From DASVVT01 sp036386415 (GTDB lineage Bacteria > Acidobacteriota > Blastocatellia > Pyrinomonadales > Pyrinomonadaceae): DNA of 29,082 bases. The stretch spans positions 1 to 29,082 of the forward strand of contig DASVVT010000001.1 in assembly GCA_036386415.1 (NCBI GenBank). Reading direction: 5' to 3'. A program made the position numbers and the translations under genes. Within the stretch, counting starts at the first letter, position 1, and each line of letters starts with the position of its first letter. A model generated the notes under the pieces. That model did no database searches and was not told where the DNA came from. It worked only from the letters and a program-made list of their open reading frames with translations. Positions 16,421-23,812 of the stretch are shown one piece after another.

Positions 16421-16659
16421 TGAATGAAGCACTGAGAACAGACGAGGGACAGGCCGCACCGACCGTCTGTCGAATGTTGAGAACCAAAACATCGTTCGGC
16501 ACATTCGTCGGCAACCTCTACTCCTGGCAGGCTGGGCGCTCGACGACCGCCGTCTACTGGTGTCTGCGCACGATGGAGACGGCCGGGCCGGACGACGGCT
16601 ACGCGCACCCGCACGCCTGCTGCGAAGGAAGAGGCTGCTTTGAGCGGCCTATCGAATAG
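16420..16659 (+). CDS. Small Cys/His-rich protein coupled to the hydroxylase operon
   Basis: The protein is 79 residues. Its ATG at 16420 overlaps the FAD-subunit stop (TGATG), so it is probably translationally coupled; a GTG at 16417 is an alternative start. It has five Cys (17, 48, 67, 68, 73) and two His (63, 65), clustered at the C-terminus in HPHACCEGRGCF, which could bind a metal or iron-sulfur cluster. I do not recognise the family and no membrane segment is seen. Its position at the end of a molybdenum hydroxylase operon suggests an accessory or maturation role, but that is inference. The compact, non-repetitive composition and coupled start argue that it is real. Confidence 0.6.
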   Translation: MNEALRTDEGQAAPTVCRMLRTKTSFGTFVGNLYSWQAGRSTTAVYWCLRTMETAGPDDGYAHPHACCEGRGCFERPIE

Positions 16660-16672
16660 AGATACAAGAGTG

Positions 16673-16776
16673 GATTTAAACGCAAAGGACGCAAAGTAAG
16701 AAGACGCTGGAGGTACGCAAAGAGGCTACTCCTCTGCGACCTTTGCGATGAACTTTGCGTCCTCTGCGTTCAAATC
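16673..16776. repeat. CGCAAAG-word palindrome, copy 3 (between convergent operons)
   Basis: Arms 16673-16697 and 16752-16776 pair at 23 of 25 positions, starting 13 nt after the last hydroxylase-operon gene. It lies between that operon and the convergent radical SAM operon, whose last gene ends at 16791. A symmetrical hairpin here could end transcription from both sides. It shares a 19-nt interior block with copy 2. Confidence 0.9.
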
Positions 16777-16790
16777 CCTGTTCACCCTTC

Positions 16791-17288
16791 TCACTTCTTC
16801 TCCACCCACTTCCCACCCTGCCAGCGATACTCTTTATCATATTGCTCATCATCGCGCGTTGAGACCTGGCGCTTGTCTGGCTGCCCTGCGTTGAGCGTCC
16901 ATTTCTCGTCGTCCTTTTCGTCGCGATCCAGGTCTATCTTCAGACGCGTCCAGGTCGGGCTGCTGCCGTCGCGATAGATGTTGACCTTGAAGGGCTCGCG
17001 CGGGAAGGCGTCCTTGATCTTATCTGTGGTCGCGCTGGCGTGACTGTTCAAGTAATCAATGGTGAGCTGATCCGCGCGGCGTAGTCCCGCCGTGTTGGAT
17101 GGTGTGGGAGTGGGCGACGGCTGCGTGAGAGTCGGCGTCGTTCGGGCGATTTGGTTGTCGTTTCTGGATGGCGAGTTCTTATTGGCGAAATTGGCGAAGT
17201 AGTAGCAGGAGCCACAGAGGCCGCACAGGCCCATGATGATGACGATGCCGCCTATCGTGGCTAGACTGCGAAACGTTCTGTACTTCAT
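16791..17288 (-). CDS. Small membrane-anchored protein at the end of the radical SAM operon
   Basis: The protein is 165 residues. One hydrophobic segment (about 10-33) contains C22, C25 and C28 in LCGLCGSC. A Thr/Pro/Ser-rich spacer (about 45-67) is followed by an extra-cytoplasmic domain of about 95 residues rich in Asp, Lys and Trp. That domain includes an EF-hand-like run DLDRDEKDDE (119-128) and ends YRWQGGKWVEKK. I do not recognise the family. The start overlaps the stop of the preceding radical SAM gene (ATGA), and AGGAAGG precedes it at good spacing, so it is translated with the operon. A lipobox is not evident. It may hold or present a product at the membrane, but nothing in the sequence shows this. 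Confidence 0.72.
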   Translation of the reverse strand: MKYRTFRSLATIGGIVIIMGLCGLCGSCYYFANFANKNSPSRNDNQIARTTPTLTQPSPTPTPSNTAGLRRADQLTIDYLNSHASATTDKIKDAFPREPFKVNIYRDGSSPTWTRLKIDLDRDEKDDEKWTLNAGQPDKRQVSTRDDEQYDKEYRWQGGKWVEKK

Positions 17289-18220
17289 CTAATACCTTCC
17301 TCGCTTTGCGTATCTCTCGGCATCATGCCGCGCTCGATGGGGACGGTGCAATTGCAGTAGCTGTAGAGACACGCGGAAGGCCCGCGCGCGAGCCGGAAGC
17401 TTCCGTCCAGAAAGTTGCCCAGGTATTGTGCGCGAAAGCGGCGCGCAGGGTAGCAACGCCAGGCATTGCCCCGGTCGTCGAGCGTGAAGGAGCGCGAGCC
17501 AGCCCAGCATGGCCGCCCCTTGAAAGAAGGCGCGACCTCGCCCAGCCCGTTGTGTCCCCCAAGCCGCAGGATCAAGAGCTTCTCCGCTTCCGTATACGGG
17601 ATCACTTCGCGATCCTGCTTTTCGGGCTGAACTTTGAAACGAAGCCCGCGACGAGCGAAACTACGTGCGACCTCTTCAAGACGCGGCAGGCTCGCGCGCG
17701 TCGCGACACAGGTGACGTTCAGCGTTGCCCCCGCGTGAAGCTGCTCCTGAACCCACACGGCCTTGCGAATGAAGGCTTCCATCTCTGCCTTCTCCCCCGC
17801 GTATTCAAGATGGAGGCTCGCGGAGAAGACGCGCAGCGAAGCCCCTGCGGCATCAAGAAACGCGCGGAGCTTTTCACGGCTGGCGGAAAAATTGGTGACC
17901 ACGCTCACCGCGTGGCCGAGTGTGCGTAAGCCACAGACGATCTCAAGCAGGTTGGGATGAAGAAAGGGCTCGCCGCCCGAAATCTTCACTTCCCAACGCC
18001 CATCGAGCCGTGCAAAGCCGCTGAGAAAAGCCGTGCCATCGCGCAGCCAGCGCTTGCGGTCATCAAGGAAGCGCTGCGTACAGTAAGAGCAGCGATAGTT
18101 GCAGGTCGTGTTGATGTTCCAGGTCACCACGCCTTCGACGGGTCGCGGCGTGGCGACATGACCACCGGAGCGAAATACCGGGCGGGGCGGCCAGGGGCTG
18201 AGCCCTATGCGCTCGCTCAT
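17285..18220 (-). CDS. Radical SAM protein with C-terminal auxiliary-cluster cysteines (paralogue 1)
   Basis: The protein is 311 residues from the ATG at 18220, which has GGAGG 4 nt upstream and overlaps the previous stop as ATGA. The AdoMet-binding 4Fe-4S motif is C40-NYR-C44-SY-C47 and the GGEP motif is KISGGEPF. The C-terminal region has C238, C256, C284, C289 and C291, with CWAG, CYPARRF and CLYSYCNC. That layout is typical of twitch or SPASM domains that hold an extra iron-sulfur cluster. The enzyme should cleave S-adenosylmethionine to start radical chemistry on an unknown substrate. It is closely related to the next gene upstream. Longer in-frame starts back to 18307 run into the upstream gene and were rejected. 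Confidence 0.9.
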   Translation of the reverse strand: MSERIGLSPWPPRPVFRSGGHVATPRPVEGVVTWNINTTCNYRCSYCTQRFLDDRKRWLRDGTAFLSGFARLDGRWEVKISGGEPFLHPNLLEIVCGLRTLGHAVSVVTNFSASREKLRAFLDAAGASLRVFSASLHLEYAGEKAEMEAFIRKAVWVQEQLHAGATLNVTCVATRASLPRLEEVARSFARRGLRFKVQPEKQDREVIPYTEAEKLLILRLGGHNGLGEVAPSFKGRPCWAGSRSFTLDDRGNAWRCYPARRFRAQYLGNFLDGSFRLARGPSACLYSYCNCTVPIERGMMPRDTQSEEGIR

Positions 18221-19083
18221 ACGTCCTCCACAGCGACGGCGCGACCGACGCCCTCGATCATGCCGCGATTGGCGGGCACTGTGCAGGGACAGATGTCGTA
18301 AGGGCAACGTGCGGGCGCTCGCTTGAGCTTGAACGTTCCCGCGAGGACGTTGCCGAGATAGCCCTGCTTAAAGCGTCGCGCCGTCCGGCAAGACCAGGCG
18401 TCGCCGTTCTGCTCCAGGGCGAAATATTCGACGCCCGTCCAGCACAGGCGGCCACGATAGGAGGGCGCGAGGTTGGCCTCGCGCGAAGTAGGGCTCTCGC
18501 CCGTGAGCGCACGCGCCGTCAACCGGTCTGAAGTGTCGTAGGGAAAGATGCCGTGCTTGGTCTTCATGATCTGCGGAAAGTAGCGCAGGCCAGCTTCCTC
18601 TATGCGACGGCGCACCGTGATGAGATTTTCGAGCGTGCCCGGCACAAGCACGCTATTGACGACGAGCGCCGTTTCGGGTCGCAGCCAGAGGCGCAGTTGC
18701 GTCGCCTTCTCAATGAACGCTTCGACGCTCGTGTATTCCAGATGCAGGCTCGCGGAGACGACCGATAGTTGGTCGCCGACCAGATCGACGAAGCGACGAA
18801 GCTGCGTAAGAGGCGCAGAAAGATTCGTCAGCACAGAGACGCGATGAGGCAGCAAGGCCAGACCCGGCACGATCCTCTCCATAAATCCACGAAAAGCGAA
18901 CGGCTCGCCGCCCGACATCTTGATCTCCCAGAGGCCGTCGAGACCAGCGAAGAAGGCCAGAAATGCGTCTATGTCCGCGTCAGCCGGATGCCCCTGCCTG
19001 AATTTTCTGGACTGTATGCAGTAGGAGCAGTCGTAATTGCAGACGCCGTTGGTCTGCCATTCGATGGTCGGTTGTCGTCTCAT
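18217..19083 (-). CDS. Radical SAM protein with C-terminal auxiliary-cluster cysteines (paralogue 2)
   Basis: The protein is 288 residues, with AAGGAG 8 nt before the ATG at 19083 and an ATGA overlap with the preceding gene. The motif is C15-NYD-C19-SY-C22 and GGEP occurs in KMSGGEPF. The C-terminal cysteines C214, C232, C260, C265 and C267 have exactly the same spacing (18, 28, 5, 2) as in paralogue 1, and both proteins end with CTVP followed by a short RGM motif. The shared SASLHLEY segment also marks them as duplicates. The substrate is unknown. The N-terminus is shorter than in paralogue 1, with the cluster motif almost at the start. Confidence 0.9.
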   Translation of the reverse strand: MRRQPTIEWQTNGVCNYDCSYCIQSRKFRQGHPADADIDAFLAFFAGLDGLWEIKMSGGEPFAFRGFMERIVPGLALLPHRVSVLTNLSAPLTQLRRFVDLVGDQLSVVSASLHLEYTSVEAFIEKATQLRLWLRPETALVVNSVLVPGTLENLITVRRRIEEAGLRYFPQIMKTKHGIFPYDTSDRLTARALTGESPTSREANLAPSYRGRLCWTGVEYFALEQNGDAWSCRTARRFKQGYLGNVLAGTFKLKRAPARCPYDICPCTVPANRGMIEGVGRAVAVEDV

Positions 19084-20216
19084 GCGTCGCGCTCCTTATC
19101 TCGCGGCTGATGGAGACGACCCGTGCGCGCCAGATAGACGTGCTCGCCCAACTTCTCGCGCACCCTGCGCCCGATCTTCACGTTCTGATTCAGCTTTCCG
19201 CACTGAGCGCAGGCGGCAAAGTAGCGTCCCTGCATCAGGCGCGCGCGCGTCTCGTTCCAGGCAGCGCCGAACCATTGCTCGGAAAACTTCCCTCGCCCGA
19301 GGTCGCCCACTTCAACCTCCGTCGAGCAGCAGAAGAGAATCTTTCCTTCGACCGTCACGCGCGCATACGTCCATCCCATGAAGCAGCCCACAGCCTTAAC
19401 CGGCGCGGTCGCCAGGCCGCCCGTCTCAACCTGCGAGGTGAAGACATCCAGGTTCGTCTGAACTTCAAGGCGCGCGGCTTCAGAGAGGGCTTCCGGTATC
19501 CACTCCTCTATGAGGAGACGGCGCTGCTGCTCAGTGATCGCACAACGTTCAGTGCCATGCCCGAGGCTCGCCAGTTTATACGTGATGTGTGCCGCGTTGT
19601 AACGGGCTGCGAAGCGAACCATCTCCGGAACTTCCGGCGCTGTATCACGGTTGATGACCTGAACGTGCTTGAATCGCTTGCCGCAACCAGCGAAGGTCGC
19701 GAGCAAGCCTTTCAGGCGCGCGAAATCCTGCGCCGTGAGGTTCGGGTGAAAGGCCACGTAAGACCGAGCGCTCACGCCGTTGACAGAGATGAGCAGCATA
19801 TCCACATCCAGCTCAACGACCCGTTCGGCGTCCGCGAGCAGCGCGTTCGTCAAGACTGTGACGTGCCAGCCGTACTGCTTCGAGACCTCTATGATGCGAT
19901 AGATGTCCGGGTTGACGAACGGATCGCCCATGCCGGAGAGGATCACAGCCTCGACCGAACTCATCGTCGCCAGATCTTCTGCGAGCGCGCGGAAATCTTC
20001 AAAGGCGACGCGCTTTCTCTTCCAGGCGCTTGAGCGCGCCGTGTTGAGCAGCGGCGAATGATCCCAGCAGGTGATGCAGTTCGTGTTACATCCATTCGCC
20101 AGATCAATGTGGACGGTCTGGGGGCCGGTCAACACACGCCCCAGCGCGATCCCGCGCAGACGAAGGGCGCGCGATTCGCGAACAGCACTCTCTTTAATCG
20201 CCGTGGATGGAATCAT
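19080..20216 (-). CDS. Radical SAM/SPASM-domain protein
   Basis: The protein is 378 residues from the ATG at 20216; a GTG at 20234 would add six residues, and neither has a strong ribosome binding site. The motif is C43-NTN-C47-IT-C50, in the context HIDLANGCNTNCITCWDHS. The GGEP-equivalent is LSGMGDPF. A C-terminal SPASM-like region has C278, C296, C297, C336 and C339 (GCFMGW, LFCCST, CAQCGK), which would bind one or two auxiliary clusters. It belongs to a different subfamily from the two following radical SAM proteins. SPASM proteins often modify peptides or proteins, but some act on sugars or small molecules, so the substrate stays open. Its start lies inside the glycosyltransferase gene. 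Confidence 0.9.
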   Translation of the reverse strand: MIPSTAIKESAVRESRALRLRGIALGRVLTGPQTVHIDLANGCNTNCITCWDHSPLLNTARSSAWKRKRVAFEDFRALAEDLATMSSVEAVILSGMGDPFVNPDIYRIIEVSKQYGWHVTVLTNALLADAERVVELDVDMLLISVNGVSARSYVAFHPNLTAQDFARLKGLLATFAGCGKRFKHVQVINRDTAPEVPEMVRFAARYNAAHITYKLASLGHGTERCAITEQQRRLLIEEWIPEALSEAARLEVQTNLDVFTSQVETGGLATAPVKAVGCFMGWTYARVTVEGKILFCCSTEVEVGDLGRGKFSEQWFGAAWNETRARLMQGRYFAACAQCGKLNQNVKIGRRVREKLGEHVYLARTGRLHQPRDKERDA

Positions 20217-21939
20217 AGCTTTCACTGGACGCACCGGCAGGCTGAGCCTCTATGGCTGCAACGGCAACCGTCTGTTGGCGTACTTCCGCGAGCGCCGCCC
20301 TGAGCGCCGTGACTGAAGAACCCTCAGGGCTCATTTGCTCAAGCTGGCGTGCAAGAATGGCTTGCCCGCGCCAGATGGATTCAGCCTTCGCGTGCAGAGC
20401 ATCTAGAAAATCGCAGAGCGCAGAGGCCAGCTCAGACGGCGCAGTCGCGCGCCCATCGCGCGGTAGCCGCCTTAAGAGTTCCAGCGTAGCGCGCTCGTTA
20501 TCAAAAGGAGCGGCTGACTTGACGATGCGTCGCGATGCCTCGACCAGCGCTTCCGCCTCCTGCTCTGTGGGCGGCGCTGGAAAGTGCCGGGCAAACGCCT
20601 GAAAGGAGCGTAAAGCCAGGCGGCCACTCGCGCACGGCTCGCGTAGGAGACAGAGGATCAAATCTCTTCGTTCCTCCGCATCGAGCCCGCGCGTCATACT
20701 TAAACACTTGAGCGCCCGCTCGACATCATCCAGGTCTACCCCGCAGCGCGCAAGCTCGACGAAGAATGAGGGCGAGCCAATCTCCATCGCCTCTTCGAGC
20801 GCGTCTACGGGAAGAAGGAGCGCGAGCGCTTCAAAGGCCGCATCGCGCGCGTTGTTCGTCGGCACAAACTCCCTGGCCTGACGGGCGAGCATCGCGCGCC
20901 TATCTGCGCTTCGCAGCAGCGCGACGGCTCGCCCGATCTGTTCGCCTTGGGGTGTGGCATCGTCTTCCAGGTCGAGCGAGAGCGCGCATCCGGCCTCGAC
21001 TGCGGCGCGAACGCGGCGCGACTGCTCGTCGGCGATCTTCTCCTGCGCGAAGAAGATGGTCGGCACACCCGCATGCAGAAGCTCGTGAAAGGAGTTGTAT
21101 CCGGCAGCCGAAATGGCGAAATCCAGCCCCGCGAAATCTTCCATCGCGTGAAAGCCCGTCAGCCAAGTGATGTTCGCCCCGCGAAGCGGCGCGCCGCGAT
21201 ATAGCGCGCCAGCGCCGACGACCAGGTGCAGGTCTGGCTCGTGTGACAGCGTTTCGACGAGAGAGTGGATCATACGTTCGGCCTGCGCATCCCCGCCGCC
21301 GCCCGCGCTCACCCAGACGCCGAGCTTGCCTTCGGGCACGCCCAGGCGACGCCGCGCCTCCACGCGCGGCCTCATCTCCTCGCGCGAGCGCAGCATGATG
21401 GGGCCTGTGTATCGCACGCGGTCGGCGATTCCCTGGTCAAACGCCTGCGACGCCGCGCCGGGCTCGACGGGAATCAGGATGCGATCATAGAAGGGGAGCA
21501 AAGCTCTGATGCCTTCCGAGCGTGCGAACTCCTCTTTCATCGCGCGGTGGATGAAGACGCGTACGCGCGCCACGTCGAGCGCGTGAATCAGCTCGCCGAA
21601 AGAGCCTCCGGGGAAAGTGTCCACCAGCAACAGGTCGGGCTTAATCAGTCCGAGCGAATGCCAGACCCATTGACGCGCCAGGCGCAGGTAGTCCTCTTTG
21701 GGCAGACCAGCCTCGCGCACAGCCATCTTGCTCGGTATCTTGAAGGCCACAAAACCCTCTTCGAGCGCGAGGCCGGGAGCCTCAGAGGAAGTGAGAACGT
21801 ACGAGTCCAGGTGCGCGCCCGCAAGTCGCGCCAGCCGTTTCATCCAGCGCAAGATAGCCAGCACGCGCGTCAGGTGGCCTAGACCGGAGCCGTTGACCGC
21901 GTAGGCGACCGTCGTAATGCGTTGCGTCTTACGAGACAT
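20194..21939 (-). CDS. MurG-like glycosyltransferase with C-terminal helical extension
   Basis: The protein is 581 residues. AGGGAG (21953-21948) lies 8 nt before the ATG. The first Rossmann domain carries NGSGLGHLTR (16-25), like the Gly-rich acceptor loop of MurG and other GT-B enzymes. The second carries SAGGGGDAQ and the nucleotide-sugar-binding signature SAAGYNSFHELLHAGVPTIF (277-296). This points to transfer of a sugar from a UDP- or similar donor; the MJ1255-type branch of GT28-like proteins fits best, from memory of the family. From about 381 to the end is a helical extension with no motif I recognise. It starts inside the coiled-coil gene and its end overlaps the SPASM gene, so it is in the same transcript. 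The acceptor is unknown. Confidence 0.85.
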   Translation of the reverse strand: MSRKTQRITTVAYAVNGSGLGHLTRVLAILRWMKRLARLAGAHLDSYVLTSSEAPGLALEEGFVAFKIPSKMAVREAGLPKEDYLRLARQWVWHSLGLIKPDLLLVDTFPGGSFGELIHALDVARVRVFIHRAMKEEFARSEGIRALLPFYDRILIPVEPGAASQAFDQGIADRVRYTGPIMLRSREEMRPRVEARRRLGVPEGKLGVWVSAGGGGDAQAERMIHSLVETLSHEPDLHLVVGAGALYRGAPLRGANITWLTGFHAMEDFAGLDFAISAAGYNSFHELLHAGVPTIFFAQEKIADEQSRRVRAAVEAGCALSLDLEDDATPQGEQIGRAVALLRSADRRAMLARQAREFVPTNNARDAAFEALALLLPVDALEEAMEIGSPSFFVELARCGVDLDDVERALKCLSMTRGLDAEERRDLILCLLREPCASGRLALRSFQAFARHFPAPPTEQEAEALVEASRRIVKSAAPFDNERATLELLRRLPRDGRATAPSELASALCDFLDALHAKAESIWRGQAILARQLEQMSPEGSSVTALRAALAEVRQQTVAVAAIEAQPAGASSESYDSIHGD

Positions 21940-23224
21940 CCGTGAAGCTCCCTAAGCCGGTTGGATCATCGGTCGAGGGCGAGCCAGCGCCGGGAAGCGG
22001 GCTCTCGTAGATGCGCGGACTGCCCGGATGCTGCTCGCGCCACGCCTGCACCTCAGGGATGTACTCCCCCTCATAGCGCCCACCCGTCATTAAATCCCAC
22101 CACAGCATGTCGCGCGCGTAATCGAAAGCATCATACCGGTCGAAGTAGACGATTGTTTGATAGCCTTCGTCGTAACGACGCCGCCGCGCCGCCAGCTTTG
22201 CGGTCGGGTCTCTGAGCATGCGGTTGGCCTCTTCGACCGGAATCTGCGCGTAAGCGTTCTTAGGCCGCCTGTACTTCTCGATCTTCCTGCTGAGCTTGTC
22301 GAGCGCGCCCATCAATTGATCGCGCTCTGGGTCCAGGTAACGCCGCGACATCTCGTCCAGATATTCCATCTTCTTCTCGATGCCGTGAATACGTTTGAGC
22401 AGACCCGTACGGTTCGGGTCAGCCGCAGACCACGCGGCCAGATCGTCGCGGTCTATGTATTCAAGGTGCTCGCGCAACTGCTGGCGACAGGCATTGAGCG
22501 TGTCCGTTTCCAGAGTCTCAAGATTCGAGAGTGCCTGAGCGCGCTCCGCTGCGAGCCCTTCTATCTCCGCAATCTGTTTTTGAAGGGCGAGAAGATCGCG
22601 TTGAAACTCATCGCATCCTGTTTTGACCTGCCGGTAATTATAGGCCACGTCGCGGAAAGACTGCTGCTCGAACTTCTCCGTGATCTGGTCGCCGTATTTC
22701 CAGTCTTCGTAATACTGCATGTCCCACCAGGGCGTATCATACTCATCTGTGTCGTAGCCACGCTCGATGAGGCCGAGGAAGAGAGGCTCATTCTCATACT
22801 GCAACACCACCTCTTCCAGCAGCTTGAACTCCTTCAACATCTCTTGATGCTTGAGCGTTAATTCGCCAGCCGTCGGGTCGAGAAGCTCCTCGCGGCGCAA
22901 GTACCTCTCGTCGGCTTCGATGGCGCGCACACGAGCCTCAAGCTCTTCGCGCCTGCGCTCCATGCGCTCAAACGGATCATTCGTCTCAAACTGCCTGTAG
23001 CCGGTCAGGGCAGGCACGGAAGCGAACGCTTCACGAGTGAGGGCAGGCAAGCTGAGACCTACCAACTCATCTAGAGCCTTATCGCGCGCTAGCCTCAAAG
23101 TCTCAAGCTGTGCCTCGTGCTTCTGCTTACGTTCGTCCAGTTCTTTGAGAGCGCGCTGGAGTAGATTCACCTGAGAGCTGGCACGACCCACAAACTCTCT
23201 CGCGCTGACGGCTGGTGCTGGCAT
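21929..23224 (-). CDS. Coiled-coil protein with aromatic-acidic patches; first gene of the radical SAM operon
   Basis: The protein is 431 residues and soluble, with no signal peptide or membrane segment. Heptad-rich helices occupy about 14-55, 85-145, 195-255 and 275-320. Two segments stand out: 157-179 (YDTDEYDTPWWDMQYYEDWKY, described by position) and 359-389 (with MLWWDLMTGGRYEGEY). Both are unusually rich in Trp, Tyr and Asp and share a WWD core. I recognise no family. It heads the operon, overlaps the glycosyltransferase start by 11 nt, and may be a scaffold, a sensor or the protein substrate of the radical SAM enzymes; the last is only a hypothesis. No strong ribosome binding site precedes the ATG at 23224. 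Confidence 0.75.
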   Translation of the reverse strand: MPAPAVSAREFVGRASSQVNLLQRALKELDERKQKHEAQLETLRLARDKALDELVGLSLPALTREAFASVPALTGYRQFETNDPFERMERRREELEARVRAIEADERYLRREELLDPTAGELTLKHQEMLKEFKLLEEVVLQYENEPLFLGLIERGYDTDEYDTPWWDMQYYEDWKYGDQITEKFEQQSFRDVAYNYRQVKTGCDEFQRDLLALQKQIAEIEGLAAERAQALSNLETLETDTLNACRQQLREHLEYIDRDDLAAWSAADPNRTGLLKRIHGIEKKMEYLDEMSRRYLDPERDQLMGALDKLSRKIEKYRRPKNAYAQIPVEEANRMLRDPTAKLAARRRRYDEGYQTIVYFDRYDAFDYARDMLWWDLMTGGRYEGEYIPEVQAWREQHPGSPRIYESPLPGAGSPSTDDPTGLGSFTDVS

Positions 23225-23571
23225 AGGTTGTTCGTTTACTCAGTCATCTAATCGCAAATTAATAGATCGCACATGCAGCAGAGATACACGCCGATAAGAG
23301 AAAAAGGGAAGCGCCAGCGCAAGGGATAAGATGTGAGAAGGTTTTGACGGGCGACCCCCTCTCCCTTTGATTCATGCTCCCTTTTGTCCCGCGCGGATTA
23401 TATCACCGTCGCCGACCTTCAGGCGGTTAGAGAGACGGGGCAGGAACCTTTGCATCGCACGACGCACGCCCTCCGCATATCAAGCGATTGCACCAGATAG
23501 AAGGGGACTTGGCGGCTGGGGTGCGGCCTCGGCGCACGGAATAGTAATAAGTATGACAGTGAAAATTTTTC
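23225..23571. other. Divergent intergenic region upstream of the radical SAM operon and RHS gene
   Basis: About 350 bases separate the start of the minus-strand operon from the RHS promoter candidate. Short ORFs here look like chance. I see no tRNA, riboswitch or long palindrome, and no clearly matching minus-strand promoter for the operon, although the AT-rich stretch at about 23250-23265 is where one would lie. Confidence 0.3.
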
Positions 23572-23600
23572 TTGACATTTATGGCGTTTAAGTCTAGGGT
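23572..23600 (+). promoter_or_regulatory. Candidate promoter of the RHS gene
   Basis: A consensus -35, TTGACA (23572-23577), is followed after 17 nt by TAGGGT (23595-23600), which matches the -10 only at 3 of 6 positions. A weak -10 behind a perfect -35 could mean activation or repression is needed. The leader would be about 350 nt. Confidence 0.35.
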
Positions 23601-23614
23601 TCACGAATTCATAC

Positions 23615-23634
23615 TGATCACGGCTGGCTGATCA
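23615..23634. promoter_or_regulatory. Paired TGATCA sites near the RHS transcription start
   Basis: TGATCA occurs at 23615-23620 and 23629-23634, 14 nt apart from start to start. Each is self-complementary, so the pair reads as both a direct and an inverted repeat. It would lie just downstream of the predicted transcription start and could be a repressor operator. The regulator is unknown and chance is possible. Confidence 0.3.
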
Positions 23635-23692
23635 CACCATTTTACTCTTCAGCCGCCTGATCTTGAAAACTTATCAAAGGAACGATGTTGTG

Positions 23693-23812
23693 ATGCAGCG
23701 CTCCCACGCTCTTGACGGTCGCCTTAAGTCCCTCGCTCGACTCGCCCGGATGGAAAGCTCGGCTCACATGTCTGAAACCGTTTTGATGTATCGCTCTTCC
23801 CGCAAGCATTAA
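23693..23812 (+). CDS. Possible 39-residue leader peptide before the RHS gene
   Basis: The ATG at 23693 (or GTG at 23690) is preceded by AAAGGA at 23676-23681 and opens a 39-codon frame ending in TAA at 23812. The product is basic, with repeated Arg/Leu/Ser (DGRLKSLARLARMESS), and contains three internal Met. It lies between the RHS promoter candidate and the RHS start. It could be a leader peptide or a chance ORF; no family is recognised. Confidence 0.3.
   Translation: MQRSHALDGRLKSLARLARMESSAHMSETVLMYRSSRKH

Noticed and set aside
19110..20033. A 307-codon plus-strand open frame over the SPASM gene
   Set aside because: The opposite strand has the CxxxCxxC and SPASM cysteines and continuous operon overlaps, so this frame is a shadow.
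23367..23591. A 74-codon plus-strand frame upstream of the RHS gene
   Set aside because: There is no ribosome binding site, it has no recognisable features, and it runs into the RHS promoter candidate.
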